Counted from the stretch's first letter, positions 17,616 to 26,490 are shown. The stretch is DNA of 45,236 nucleotides from Acetivibrio sp. MSJd-27 (GCF_018918095.1 NZ_JAHLPV010000021.1:1-45236), one strand, 5' to 3'. The notes: generated from the sequence alone by a model not told the origin. A program made the numbers and translations.

Positions 17616-17867
17616 GAATCGGTGACATAATAGCAAGGTTATATTGTTTTATCTCCTGAAAGGAATTTTATCCTTCCGTTTCCAGTGTCATACATTACTA
17701 TTTATTAATGTCAAAAACGACGTATTTCGACACTTTTTTGGTATTATTTTTGGAATAAATTAATATAATTTCCAAGTTGTTTTCACTTTGTTCTTAGAGC
17801 GCCAGTGGATTGATGATTTTTCACACTTAATAGCATTTTATCCCAATAAAATATAATGTTACAATTA

Positions 17868-17896
17868 TTGACATAATATGCGCTTTGTGTTATTCT
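17868..17896 (+). promoter_or_regulatory. abrB-type promoter
   Basis: TTGACA (17868-17873) and TATTCT (17891-17896), 17-base spacer, leader of about 55 bases to ATG 17956. Confidence 0.7.
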
Positions 17897-17955
17897 ATAA
17901 ATAGCCAATGTGACTGGTGAGAAAATAATAAAGGAAGTTGAGAAAGGAAATGAGT

Positions 17956-18201
17956 ATGATGAAATCCACTGGTGTCGTAAGAAAAGTTGATGAACTGGGA
18001 AGAATTGTCCTCCCAATTGAATTAAGGAGAAATCTCGATATCGAGATCAAAGATCCGGTTGAAATTTATGTAGACGGCGATATGATCATCCTGAAAAAAT
18101 ATCAGGCTTCCTGTCTTTTCTGCGGAAACGCGAAGGACAATGTAATCTACAAAAACAAACATATCTGCCCCAACTGTTTAGAAGAACTGAAAAAACAGTA
18201 A
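17956..18201 (+). CDS. AbrB-family transition-state regulator with zinc ribbon
   Basis: An 81-residue DNA-binding protein. The start at ATG 17956 has AAAGGA seven bases upstream; an ATG six bases earlier is also possible. Residues 1-48 are the AbrB/SpoVT swapped-hairpin fold (STGVVRKVDELGRIVLPIEL, DPVEIYVDGDMIILKKY). Residues 55-77 add CLFCG...CPNC, a small zinc ribbon found in many clostridial AbrB proteins. It probably represses stationary-phase or sporulation genes. Its last 116 bases overlap, antisense, the open frame of the carbon-nitrogen hydrolase. Confidence 0.9.
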   Translation: MMKSTGVVRKVDELGRIVLPIELRRNLDIEIKDPVEIYVDGDMIILKKYQASCLFCGNAKDNVIYKNKHICPNCLEELKKQ

Positions 18202-19264
18202 TCCATAGTGATAGCAGCGCTGCCGAAATCGGCAGCGCTGTTTTGCATAAGAAGACAAACGTCTCCGGCAAAGCAAGGTATCGTCCGGACAATCCATTTT
18301 TGCACAAATACGGATTCCATTTGCGGCGCTTTGCCCGCATCTCCTCCTGCTGTGCAAGGCAACGGGCGAAGTAATCATCCAAACGTTCGATAGAAAATGC
18401 CTCAACCAATTGCGAGGCAGTAAACTCCTCCGTCTCTGACGTAAGCAGAACAGCTCCCAGATATCCCGGATCAAAGATATCGATTTTTGATCCGTATTTT
18501 TCTTTTGCAGCTTTCAGCTTCTGTATATTTCCGTCTAAGTGTACCACCTCGTAGTCCAGATTAATCGACTTTGTCAGATATCTTGTATAGTTTGTGGTTG
18601 CGGCGATTTTTTCTCCCACCGGATTGATGACAGCACTCTCCAGATTGGCAACCGCGGACACAAAATAGCTTCTCAGTTCATAAGCCCAGAAATTCTGCAT
18701 AAAGGAACCGTGATACATCGAAGAGAATAGCATCAGATCGGGTTTTCTTGCCTTATAGAGGTTCCGTATTTCATCAAAATTCAAGTCAAAACAGATTACC
18801 GCCCCAACCCTGCCGAAATCGCAGTCGAAAATCACCGCGTCATCACCGCAGGATCCGTCAATTTCCCTCATTTCTGCGGGCACTCCATGATATTTATCAT
18901 ATACGCCGAGAATTTCCCCGTCCCTGTCCAGCATTACAGTGCTGTTTCTGTTTTTCCCGTCCCCTCCGGGCCAGATGGAGGAATAAGCGATATAGCAGCG
19001 GTTTTTTCGTGCAGTCTCTGCAAAATAAGAGAGAATCCGATCCGCGCGGTATTTGGTAAATATCGTTCGCTGTTCTGCGTTAAAACCACTGTCCCAGTCA
19101 CAGCATTCGGGAACCACAATCAAATCCGGCCGTTCACAGAGCACATTGGAGAACTCCGTCTTCCAGAATCCCAGCATACTTTCCAAAGCCTTTTCCATTC
19201 CCGCCTCAAAGCGGACAGACGAACTTTTTGCGCTGATGGTACTTACTTTTGCACGCCTTGCCAT
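18086..19264 (-). CDS. Carbon-nitrogen hydrolase (nitrilase superfamily) with odd C-terminal tail
   Basis: A 392-residue frame from ATG 19264 (after AAGGAGAGTGGGAAA). The nitrilase-fold Glu-Lys-Cys triad is visible: Glu in VVPECCDW, Lys in YDKYHGVP and Cys in AVICFDLNFDE. It should hydrolyse an amide or related C-N bond; the substrate is unknown. Family-like sequence ends at about residue 330 (EEMRAKRRKWNP). The last ~60 residues are translated through the complement of the abrB terminator and the end of abrB, so this tail is probably not native; the real stop may have been lost by a deletion or frameshift. Treat the end as uncertain. Confidence 0.75.
   Translation of the reverse strand: MARRAKVSTISAKSSSVRFEAGMEKALESMLGFWKTEFSNVLCERPDLIVVPECCDWDSGFNAEQRTIFTKYRADRILSYFAETARKNRCYIAYSSIWPGGDGKNRNSTVMLDRDGEILGVYDKYHGVPAEMREIDGSCGDDAVIFDCDFGRVGAVICFDLNFDEIRNLYKARKPDLMLFSSMYHGSFMQNFWAYELRSYFVSAVANLESAVINPVGEKIAATTNYTRYLTKSINLDYEVVHLDGNIQKLKAAKEKYGSKIDIFDPGYLGAVLLTSETEEFTASQLVEAFSIERLDDYFARCLAQQEEMRAKRRKWNPYLCKNGLSGRYLALPETFVFLCKTALPISAALLSLWITVFSVLLNSWGRYVCFCRLHCPSRFRRKDRKPDIFSG
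18215..18244 (+). terminator. abrB terminator
   Basis: CAGCGCTGCCG and CGGCAGCGCTG pair perfectly around a short loop, followed by TTTT. It lies inside the antisense reading frame of the carbon-nitrogen hydrolase. Confidence 0.85.
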
Positions 19265-19355
19265 TTTCCCACTCTCCTTACGATTGACTTAAACATATAT
19301 TAACACAAATGTACCCTCAGGGCAATATCCTCGGCGGCAGCTTCCCATATTCTGC

Positions 19356-19387
19356 AAAAACGCTTTTCAATCTGAAAAGCGTTTTTA
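19356..19387. terminator. Terminator between phoU operon and hydrolase
   Basis: AAAAACGCTTTTCA and TGAAAAGCGTTTTT pair around a three-base loop. It is placed to end transcripts leaving phoU on the minus strand. Confidence 0.8.
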
Positions 19388-19394
19388 AACGTTC

Positions 19395-19565
19395 AGCTTG
19401 TCGATAAAGTCTACAAGTTAATCTCATGCTGCGAAAGACAAAAAATGCCAATGGTTCCTCGATGGATCCATTGGCATTTTTCATAGTAGAATTCATTCAA
19501 TACACTTCTTTTCTTTCTATCTTTTCTCAGTTATTGTTTGCGGTAGACCTCGTTTCCGACAGTCT
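19395..19565 (-). repeat. Family 2 repeat, copy H
   Basis: About 171 bases, the reverse of the sequence at 30533-30706 with most positions identical. From the phoU side it runs AGACTGTCGG, GAGAAAAGATAGAAAGAAAA, the central hairpin AATGCCAATGG...CCATTGGCATT, CTTTCGCAGC, and an end palindrome CTTGTAGA/TCGACAAG. It starts 25 bases after the phoU stop. The central hairpin with T-run could act as a terminator. No reading frame. Confidence 0.8.
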
Positions 19566-19590
19566 GGGGGTATCTTATGATAAAAACGTT

Positions 19591-20244
19591 TTAATCCATC
19601 TGCTTGTGAATGCCTGTGATGTTAAACACAGCCCATTCCGCAATATTGGTAGCATGATCCCCGATCCGTTCCAGATACTTCGCAACCAGCAAAAGATGGG
19701 TTAAGCAATTGATGTCATCCAAATGCTCTTTTATCAGTCCATTGAGCTTCTCAAACAGATCCTGAAAGCCATTATCGATAACATCATCGTCCTTACACAC
19801 CTTCTGCGCCAGCTCCAAATCCTGGTAGGTGTATGCGTCCACCGCATCTTTTACCATCCCTTTTGCCGTGGCAATCATTTCATCCAGCATAGAAAGATAC
19901 GCTTCGTATTTTTCATTTTTCAAGCGGATCACAATCTTTGAGATATCCGCGGCATGATCGCATATCCGTTCCAGATCGGATATGATTTTAAGCGTTACAG
20001 TCAACACTCTCAAATCTTTTGCAATAGGCTGTTCCCTGGCGATGATACTCAGACACTTGTGTTCGATGTCCAGTTCCATTGTATTCGCAATCTCGTCATG
20101 CTCCACAATCACCTTCGCGTGATTGACATCCCCTGCCGCTAAAGCGCGGAAGGAATCGTTCAGCGCATTGATTGTGAAAGCGGCCATCTTTAAAAGTTCC
20201 AGCCGGATATCGCTCAGCTGCTGGGTAAAAAGTGCTCTGGTCAT
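19591..20244 (-). CDS. phoU: Phosphate uptake regulator PhoU
   Basis: A 217-residue all-helical protein with two PhoU three-helix bundles, each with the metal-binding family motif: ERICDHAADISK and ERIGDHATNIAEW. The start at ATG 20244 follows GAGAGGAGAAGATAT and overlaps the phoR stop (ATGA), so the two are translationally coupled. PhoU curbs Pst transport and PhoR signalling when phosphate is plentiful. It is the last gene of the phosphate operon, unlike many clostridia where phoU follows pstB directly. Confidence 0.95.
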   Translation of the reverse strand: MTRALFTQQLSDIRLELLKMAAFTINALNDSFRALAAGDVNHAKVIVEHDEIANTMELDIEHKCLSIIAREQPIAKDLRVLTVTLKIISDLERICDHAADISKIVIRLKNEKYEAYLSMLDEMIATAKGMVKDAVDAYTYQDLELAQKVCKDDDVIDNGFQDLFEKLNGLIKEHLDDINCLTHLLLVAKYLERIGDHATNIAEWAVFNITGIHKQMD

Positions 20245-21941
20245 ATATCTTCTCCTCTCTTTAAGGGCAAATTCACCGTGATCTTCGTTCCCTGATTCCA
20301 TTCGCTTTCCAAAGAAATCGTTCCTCCGTACAGCTCTACAATATGCTTCACAATGGAAAGTCCGAGACCTGTGCTCTTATTGTCCTTGGCACGGCTCTTA
20401 TCCACCTTGTAAAAACGCTCAAATACCCGCTCCAAATCCTCGCGGGGAATCCCGATCCCGGTATCAGCTATCTCAAAGACAACCGAATCTTCCCCCGATG
20501 AAAGGGAAATATCCAGACACCCGCCTTGCTTATTGTATTTGATTCCGTTGTCAATCAAGTTGATAAACAGCTGTTTTAATCGATCCGCGTTACAGCAATA
20601 GTTTACTTCCTTCGCCGCTTCAAAACGGACCTTCAGCTGCTTTTCCTCTATTTTCCCTCCCAGTAGGGACAAAACTTCTTCTGCAACCTCTCTAAGATTG
20701 ACTTCCTTTTCCTCCGCTTCCTTCTTTTTGCTCTCAATTTCAGACAAAACAAGAATGTCAGAAATCAGGGAATTGAGCCGTTTGGATTCCATATCGATGA
20801 TGTCGAGAAATTTCATTGCAACCTTCTTGTCGTTGATGGCGCCATTTTTCAAGGTATCTACAAAACCGATGATAGAGGTCAGCGGTGTCTTTAATTCATG
20901 GGTTACATTGCTGACAAATTCCGTTCTCAAATTCTCCAGCTTTTTCATGTTTGTGATGTCCGAGAGAAGAATAATACTGCCGCAGCAGTTATCCTTTTCA
21001 TTGATCATAGGACTGATGGTAATGCGGAATATCTGTTCCCCTATTACCTTCTCATACACATTGATCTGTTGCTGGGATGTCTTTTCATAAAGTTCCAGAT
21101 CCTTTGTCATCCCAAGCAGGTTTTCCCCTACCACCATCAGCTTCTCCACATCAAATATCTTCTTCGCCCGCTTGTTGATAAGGGTGATGTTCCGCTGAGT
21201 ATCCAGCGCGATAAAACCATCCTGCATGGAGTTGATCGTGTTTTTCAGATACAGGTTCTTTTGATCCAAATCATTGATATAGAAATCCAGCTGCTGTTTG
21301 ATCTCGTCAAAGGTATCCGCCACCTTCCGGATATCCTTCGGCGCTTTGCTCATCAAAAGCTGTGCCTTTTCCCCTTTGATATATTTTTGGAGGTAATTCA
21401 AAGGCCGCACCAAAAAGTAAGTCATCAGGTATGCCATCAGCAGCGCAAAGATCAGGGAAAGAAACGCGGCAATGCCGATATACTCAAAAACAACCCATTT
21501 GATTTCCTTGAGCTGTTTGTTTTCCACCGCTGCCCGAATGACATAGTCTCCCTCTCTTTTCGCTACATACCGATAAGTCGTCTGTTCGGTTGTGCTGAAC
21601 CGCTGACTGACACCTAATCCCATTTCCAGCGCCTCCTGTACCTCGGGACGAGAAAGATGATTCTCCATTCCTTCGCTGTCAAAGGTATCATAGAGAACTG
21701 TCCCATCCTGCCGGATGATAGTGATTCTGATCTGCAGCTGATTCGCGATATATTTCAAACTGGCCTCATTGTCCACGGTATCGTCCGCAAGCGTATCGCT
21801 GACCAGGGATATATAATTTTCCATACTGCGGTCTATCCTGGCAAGCTCTCCGTGATAAGACAGCACGTAAGACGAAATTCCGCTGGCTGCCACGATGAGA
21901 AAAGTGAAGAGGAATGCACAGAGTATAATTCTTTTTTTCAT
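20241..21941 (-). CDS. phoR: Phosphate-sensing histidine kinase PhoR
   Basis: A 566-residue membrane sensor kinase. It has a helix at about 8-28, an extracytoplasmic sensor (30-160), a second helix (165-190) followed by HAMP (191-245), a PAS domain (about 250-335, MQDGFIALDTQRNITLIN), the H-box SNVTHELKTPLTSI with phospho-His near residue 347, and a HATPase domain (N-box NLIDNGIKYN, G1 DTGIGI, G2 GLGLSIVK). It phosphorylates PhoB in phosphate starvation. It lies between phoB (9-base gap) and phoU (4-base overlap). Confidence 0.95.
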   Translation of the reverse strand: MKKRIILCAFLFTFLIVAASGISSYVLSYHGELARIDRSMENYISLVSDTLADDTVDNEASLKYIANQLQIRITIIRQDGTVLYDTFDSEGMENHLSRPEVQEALEMGLGVSQRFSTTEQTTYRYVAKREGDYVIRAAVENKQLKEIKWVVFEYIGIAAFLSLIFALLMAYLMTYFLVRPLNYLQKYIKGEKAQLLMSKAPKDIRKVADTFDEIKQQLDFYINDLDQKNLYLKNTINSMQDGFIALDTQRNITLINKRAKKIFDVEKLMVVGENLLGMTKDLELYEKTSQQQINVYEKVIGEQIFRITISPMINEKDNCCGSIILLSDITNMKKLENLRTEFVSNVTHELKTPLTSIIGFVDTLKNGAINDKKVAMKFLDIIDMESKRLNSLISDILVLSEIESKKKEAEEKEVNLREVAEEVLSLLGGKIEEKQLKVRFEAAKEVNYCCNADRLKQLFINLIDNGIKYNKQGGCLDISLSSGEDSVVFEIADTGIGIPREDLERVFERFYKVDKSRAKDNKSTGLGLSIVKHIVELYGGTISLESEWNQGTKITVNLPLKRGEDI

Positions 21942-21950
21942 CGTCTTCTC

Positions 21951-22637
21951 CTATTCCATCCATTTATATCCAACACCCCGCACGGTTTTGATGTACTGTT
22001 CGCTGTCGTCATTCAAATGTTTGCGGAGCTGTCGGATGTGCACGTCCACAGTCCTGGTATCACCGCAGTACTCATATCCCCATATTTTATCCAGAAGCTC
22101 ACTGCGGGAATATACCCGGTTTTTATTGCCCATCAGCAATTTCAACAATTCGTATTCCTTAAAAGTCAAGGAAATCAGCTGACCATCCTTGCGTACCTCA
22201 TGGCTTTCATCATCCAGGATGATATCTCCCGCTATCAGCTTTTTCACCGCCGGAGCCGGGTGCTGGGAACGCCGGAGAAGCGCCCGGATCCTGGCAATCA
22301 GTTCATTCACTGAAAAAGGCTTTGTGATATAATCGTCCGCACCGCCCTCCAGACCAATGATTTTATCAAACTCACTTCCCTTGGCAGTAAGCATAATAAT
22401 TGGAATATCCGGACAGGAACTGTCCTCACGGATAATCTTACAAATCTCCGTACCGCTCAGCCCTTCCAGCATAATATCCAAAAGAATTAAATCGGGCGTC
22501 TTGGTCTGAAGCGCGCTTAAAAGAGACTCCCCCTCTGAAAAGGTTCTCACCTGAAATCCTGCGCTCTCCAAATTGTAGGAGATCAACTCCCGGATATGCA
22601 TCTCATCATCCACTGCATAAATCAAATTTTTATCCAT
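21951..22637 (-). CDS. phoB: Phosphate response regulator PhoB (OmpR family)
   Basis: A 228-residue response regulator. The receiver has Asp10/Asp11 (AVDDE), the phospho-acceptor Asp54 (LILLDIM), Thr in MLTAKG and Lys in YITKPF. The C-terminal winged helix has LTFKEYELLKLLM, VDVHIRQLRKHL and the end motif IKTVRGVGYKW. It should bind the Pho boxes before pstS (26278-26333). Same operon as pstSCAB and phoR-phoU. Confidence 0.95.
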   Translation of the reverse strand: MDKNLIYAVDDEMHIRELISYNLESAGFQVRTFSEGESLLSALQTKTPDLILLDIMLEGLSGTEICKIIREDSSCPDIPIIMLTAKGSEFDKIIGLEGGADDYITKPFSVNELIARIRALLRRSQHPAPAVKKLIAGDIILDDESHEVRKDGQLISLTFKEYELLKLLMGNKNRVYSRSELLDKIWGYEYCGDTRTVDVHIRQLRKHLNDDSEQYIKTVRGVGYKWME

Positions 22638-22652
22638 ACGTCTAACCTCTTT

Positions 22653-23408
22653 TTATCCGAATCTTCCTGTGATGTAATCCTCCGTTCTCTTGTCCTGGGG
22701 AAATTCAAAAATTTTTGATGTCCTGTCATACTCCACAATATCCCCGTTCAGAAAGAAAGCGGTGTAATCCGAGACGCGGCCGGCTTGCTGCATATTGTGG
22801 GTGACCATGACGATGGTGTAGTCCTTTTTCAGCTCCAGAACTAAATCTTCAATCTTCAGGGTAGACAGAGGATCCAATGCGGAGGTCGGCTCGTCCATCA
22901 GAACAACCTCCGGAGAGATGGAAAGAGCCCGCGCAATACACAGCCTCTGCTGCTGACCGCCGGACAGCGCCAGCGCACTCTTCTTCAGCCGATCCTTCAC
23001 CTCGTCCCAGATAAACGCCTTTGTCAGCGCCTCCTCCACAATATCGTCCAACTGTGCTTTTTTCTTGATGCCATGTATTCTGGGTCCGTAAGCGATATTG
23101 TCATACACCGACATAGGGAACGGATTTGGCTTTTGGAATACCATCCCCACTTTTTTTCGCAAGTCTATTATATCATAATCTTTGTAAATATCCACATTAT
23201 TTAATTTGATTGTCCCGTCAATTTTACAGCCCTCCACCAGATCGTTCATCCGGTTCAGCGTTTTGATAAAGGTAGATTTCCCGCAGCCGGAAGGACCGAT
23301 CAGCGCAGTGATTTCATTTTGATAGATATCCAGTGTGAGATCGTGCAGTGCATGAAATTTATCATAGTATAGATTCAGATGTTCTACTTGAAATTCAATC
23401 TTTGCCAT
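22653..23408 (-). CDS. pstB: Phosphate ABC transporter ATPase PstB
   Basis: A 251-residue ATPase powering phosphate import. It has Walker [11 protein letters not shown], the PstB-typical [16 protein letters not shown]-loop, signature [15 protein letters not shown], Walker [14 protein letters not shown], and H-loop VTHNMQQ. Four bases separate it from pstA. Confidence 0.97.
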   Translation of the reverse strand: MAKIEFQVEHLNLYYDKFHALHDLTLDIYQNEITALIGPSGCGKSTFIKTLNRMNDLVEGCKIDGTIKLNNVDIYKDYDIIDLRKKVGMVFQKPNPFPMSVYDNIAYGPRIHGIKKKAQLDDIVEEALTKAFIWDEVKDRLKKSALALSGGQQQRLCIARALSISPEVVLMDEPTSALDPLSTLKIEDLVLELKKDYTIVMVTHNMQQAGRVSDYTAFFLNGDIVEYDRTSKIFEFPQDKRTEDYITGRFG

Positions 23409-23411
23409 AAT

Positions 23412-24194
23412 CTATTTTTTCTCCCTTACAATCAGATTGGTAGCGGTGTTGACAATCAGAATAATCACAATTAACACGGTAGCGGTGCCAAAGGCCTGCT
23501 CAAAGGAAATCGCCTCTTTGGCAAGCATATACAAATGAACCGAAAGGGTTCTGCCCGAGTCCATAATACTCTCCGGAACCCGGTTGACCATACCCGCAGT
23601 CAGATAAACAGCTGCGGTTTCCCCCACGATTCTTCCGATGCTCAGAATAATCGCCGTCACAATCCCACGGGAGGTGCAGGGAAGCACGATTTTTACAAGT
23701 GTTTTGAGTTTTGTCGCACCCATGGCAAAAGAGCCCTCCTTGTATTCTGTCGGGACTGTTATCAGGCTCTCCTGGCAAACCCGGATAATAACCGGCAAAA
23801 TCATGATAGCCAGTGTAAGGCTGCCCGACAGGAGCGACCATTTAAAGTTTAAAACAGTCACAAACATGGTCATACCAAACAATCCATACAGAATAGAGGG
23901 AATCCCGGACAAACTGTCCACCGCGAAACTGATTGCCTTCACAATCTTTGAACTTTTGGCATATTCCGTCAGATAGATGGCGCACATAATCCCGATAGGG
24001 ACGGAAAACACCAGGGTCATTCCAATGATTGCAAGCGTGCTGGCAACCGAAGGAATCAGACTTTGAAAGAATTCTCGGTTCAGTGACGGAATGCCGTTTA
24101 TCACAATATATAAAATCAGCCAGATCAGAACGGCGACGCAGAAGAAAGCACAGAAACAGATGGCTCCCTTAATCCATTTATCGCGAAGCTTCAT
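23412..24194 (-). CDS. pstA: Phosphate ABC transporter permease PstA
   Basis: A 260-residue permease with about six transmembrane helices. GIPSILYGLFGMTMF and the cytoplasmic coupling loop EGSFAMGATKLKTLVKIVLP (EAA-type) identify it. Three bases separate it from pstC. The stop is TAG. Confidence 0.95.
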   Translation of the reverse strand: MKLRDKWIKGAICFCAFFCVAVLIWLILYIVINGIPSLNREFFQSLIPSVASTLAIIGMTLVFSVPIGIMCAIYLTEYAKSSKIVKAISFAVDSLSGIPSILYGLFGMTMFVTVLNFKWSLLSGSLTLAIMILPVIIRVCQESLITVPTEYKEGSFAMGATKLKTLVKIVLPCTSRGIVTAIILSIGRIVGETAAVYLTAGMVNRVPESIMDSGRTLSVHLYMLAKEAISFEQAFGTATVLIVIILIVNTATNLIVREKK

Positions 24195-24197
24195 TGC

Positions 24198-25073
24198 TTA
24201 TCCCTTCCTTTCCGACCGTGTTTTTACGATATACATCAAAATGTTCAAAAGGATGATAAATCCAAACAGAATCACTCCTGTCGCATAGAGTGCTTCATTG
24301 TGCATTCCCTCCGCATATCCCATTTCCAGCGCACAGTTTGCCGACAGCGTCCTGACTCTGGAAAGAATAGAGGAAGGCATCTGCACAGCGTTTCCCGAAA
24401 CCAGGATAACTGCCATTGCCTCGCCTAAAACACGTCCAACCCCCAAAATAACGGAGGAAAAAATACCGGATTTCGCCGCCGGAACCATAACCTTGAAAAT
24501 GGTGGTAATCTCGGTTGCCCCCAGCGCAAGAGAGGCCTCGCGGTAACTGTTGCTGACGCTTCTTAAGGAGGTTTCCGAAACACTGATGATGGTGGGAAGC
24601 ACCATGATGGTCAGAATGAGGATAGCCGCAAGCATTCCGTTTCCGCCTGTCCCCTTGGCAAGGTATTTATCAATCATGGGTACAATGGTCATGAGACCGA
24701 AAAAACCATAGACAACCGATGGGATACTGGCCAGAATATCGATGGAACGCCGCAGGAAAACCGCTAATTTTTTGGGTGCAAGATAGGACAGATACACAGC
24801 GGTCAGCACGCCGATGGGAATGGCCAGCACCATCGTCCCCAAAGTGATATACACGCTGGATACAATCATCGGCAAAATACCAAAAATTTCGGCCTGCGGC
24901 TGCCATATGGTGCCGGTGATAAACTCCAGAAAGCCAATCTTTCCAATCACCGGAGCTCCTTTATAAAACACAAAGATCAGAATGGTTCCTAAAGCCAAAA
25001 TACAGAATACGGCCGAAAGCAGGAACAGCTTCTCGATGGAAAATTCAAAGAGTTTTGTCAGTTTTCTTTTCAT
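24198..25073 (-). CDS. pstC: Phosphate ABC transporter permease PstC
   Basis: A 291-residue permease starting at ATG 25073 after TTGGAGCATAAAC. It has six transmembrane helices, IPSVVYGFFGLMTI, the EAA loop REASLALGATEITTIFKVMV, and the GVGRVLGEAMAV pore helix. It is preceded by a 259-base gap holding repeat copy B, which separates it from pstS. Confidence 0.95.
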   Translation of the reverse strand: MKRKLTKLFEFSIEKLFLLSAVFCILALGTILIFVFYKGAPVIGKIGFLEFITGTIWQPQAEIFGILPMIVSSVYITLGTMVLAIPIGVLTAVYLSYLAPKKLAVFLRRSIDILASIPSVVYGFFGLMTIVPMIDKYLAKGTGGNGMLAAILILTIMVLPTIISVSETSLRSVSNSYREASLALGATEITTIFKVMVPAAKSGIFSSVILGVGRVLGEAMAVILVSGNAVQMPSSILSRVRTLSANCALEMGYAEGMHNEALYATGVILFGFIILLNILMYIVKTRSERKG

Positions 25074-25193
25074 GTTTATGCTCCAATTTACCGCAAAAAC
25101 GGCTTTTTACAGATAAGAGATACGGATTGCTCCGCCCTGCCGCAATCCGCGGTTACAAAGTTGGGCGTCCGCAAAGGGACGCCCATTCACCTG

Positions 25194-25336
25194 TTCAATA
25201 AGGGCTTGTCCCGTCATTCAACGAGGACAAGGATACTGCTTGACAGTGCCGCAGTCAGCAGGAGATTGCACTCCTGCTGACTGCGGATATGGAACCCGCC
25301 TTCTCACGAGGCGGGGAACATCTTGCCCACAGTTAT
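25194..25336 (-). repeat. Family 1 structured repeat, copy B (long form, inside pst operon)
   Basis: It starts with ATAAC containing the pstS TAA stop (25333-25335), so it is transcribed directly after pstS. The central stem reads AGCAGGAG/CTCCTGCT with loop TGCAAT, a compensatory change relative to AGCGGGAG/CTCCCGCT in copies A and D. It ends TTATTGAACA, nine bases from a GGGCGTCC/GGACGCCC hairpin (25163-25184), with another (CGGATTG/CAATCCG, 25123-25149) beyond. Confidence 0.85.
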
Positions 25337-26205
25337 TTTGCAGAGATATAACCGTCTGCCTCAACCATTTTCTGTCCTGCGTCACTCATGATGAAATCTA
25401 CAAATTTCTTTGCAGCCGCGTCGTACTCCCCTTTGCAAACCAGCAGGAAGGGTCTTTTAATCAGATAAGTGTCATTTTTTACATTCTCTGTACTGGGTTT
25501 CACACCGTCAACAGATAAACCTTTTACCGTGTCATCCACCACCCCGAAGGAAAGGTATCCGATCGCATTCTCTTTGGTTGCAATGTTTTGCTTGACTGCA
25601 CCGTTGCTGTCCGCTGTGATAGCATCCTGGGCAACAAGGCTGATTTTCTTGCCATCCTTTTCGCTGGTTAACTTCATGATTTCCTCGAAAGCGTCTCTGG
25701 TGCCGGAACCCGCTTCACGGATAACCACAACGATAGGCTTATCAGTGCCGCCGACTTCTTTCCAGTTTTTGATTTCACCTTTAAAAATACCGATTATCTG
25801 ATCTTTTGTCAGATTTTCAACGCCGTTTGCAGGGTTTGTAACAACCGCGATAGGGTCGATTGCTATTTTTGTTTCCGTCAGTTGCGCTTTTTCGCTGTCC
25901 TTTAATTCTCTGGAAGACATACCAATCTGAGCGGTGCCGTCCTGAGCTGCTTTGATTCCGGCGGAAGAACCGACTGCCTGAATATTGATTTTTGTGTTTG
26001 CATCTGTCTTGTTGTACTCTGCCGCCATCTTTTCAATCAGCGGAGATACGGATGTGGAGCCTACCACTTCGATTTTAGAAGCTGCATCGGAAGTTGCCGC
26101 TGTACTTGTCGGAGTCGTTCCGGAAGCTGTGCTTCCATTATCCCCGCAGCTTGTCAGGAGTACTGCCGCCCCCAATAATGAAATTCCAATTAATTTTTTT
26201 AACAT
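25333..26205 (-). CDS. pstS: Phosphate-binding lipoprotein PstS
   Basis: A 290-residue extracytoplasmic binding protein, start ATG 26205 after GAAGGAGGATATTCAA. The lipobox LLTSC places the lipidated Cys at about residue 20. The Thr/Ser-rich linker ends at SKIEVVGSTSVSPLIEKMAAEY, a typical PstS phosphate-binding loop; GSSAGIKAAQDGTAQIGMSSR and REAGSGTRDAFEEI are further ligand-contact motifs. It is the first gene of pstSCAB-phoBRU; its stop lies in repeat copy B. Confidence 0.95.
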   Translation of the reverse strand: MLKKLIGISLLGAAVLLTSCGDNGSTASGTTPTSTAATSDAASKIEVVGSTSVSPLIEKMAAEYNKTDANTKINIQAVGSSAGIKAAQDGTAQIGMSSRELKDSEKAQLTETKIAIDPIAVVTNPANGVENLTKDQIIGIFKGEIKNWKEVGGTDKPIVVVIREAGSGTRDAFEEIMKLTSEKDGKKISLVAQDAITADSNGAVKQNIATKENAIGYLSFGVVDDTVKGLSVDGVKPSTENVKNDTYLIKRPFLLVCKGEYDAAAKKFVDFIMSDAGQKMVEADGYISAK

Positions 26206-26239
26206 TTGAATATCCTCCTTCGTTTTCTTGGTTCTTCCC

Positions 26240-26333
26240 TATCATAAATGTCCATTGTTAGAAAGAAATCATTCTTGTGTTAAATCTGTGTAAAATTCGA
26301 AAGAGGTTCTTCTTTCTGCTAAATTTATGTAAA
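26240..26333 (-). promoter_or_regulatory. Two Pho-box-like sites and -10 box before pstS
   Basis: On the minus strand, TTTACATAAATTTAGCA (26317-26333) and TTTACACAGATTTAACA (26278-26294) are related 17-mers 39 bases apart. Each holds two TTTACA/TTAACA-like half-sites with an 11-base period, the pattern of PhoP/PhoB boxes in Firmicutes. A TATGAT (about 26240-26246) would be the -10 box. Confidence 0.65.
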
Positions 26334-26360
26334 ATTCTAAAAACACCTCCCCTCTTGCTT

Positions 26361-26438
26361 TGCCCTGTCATTCAACGATTCAGCGGGTACTACACTCCCG
26401 CTGAATAAAGGAGGCGGGGGACATCTTTTTTTCGTTAT
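26361..26438 (-). repeat. Family 1 structured repeat, copy C (truncated)
   Basis: ATAAC, then AAAGATGTCCCCCGCC without the far arm, directly to the central stem AGCGGG/CCCGCT (loop changed), then GTTGAATGACAGGGC. The TTATTGAA end is lost. It lies between the Pho boxes of pstS and the fmdE promoter. Confidence 0.7.
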
Positions 26439-26490
26439 ATCCGTGGAAAAGCAGATCGATTAATAATTGTAAAGAAATCATTTCTCTCTC

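Larger units (their letters stand above)
17301..17955. other. Long divergent intergenic region with repeat copy A and the abrB promoter
   Basis: This 655-base gap separates the MATE (minus) and abrB (plus) genes. It contains family 1 copy A (17472-17615), an outer hairpin with AAGGG/CCCTT arms (17426-17471), AT-rich sequence with TTCGACA (17726-17732) and TGTCAAA (17709-17715), which resemble Spo0A boxes, and the abrB promoter. I see no gene in it. Confidence 0.6.
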
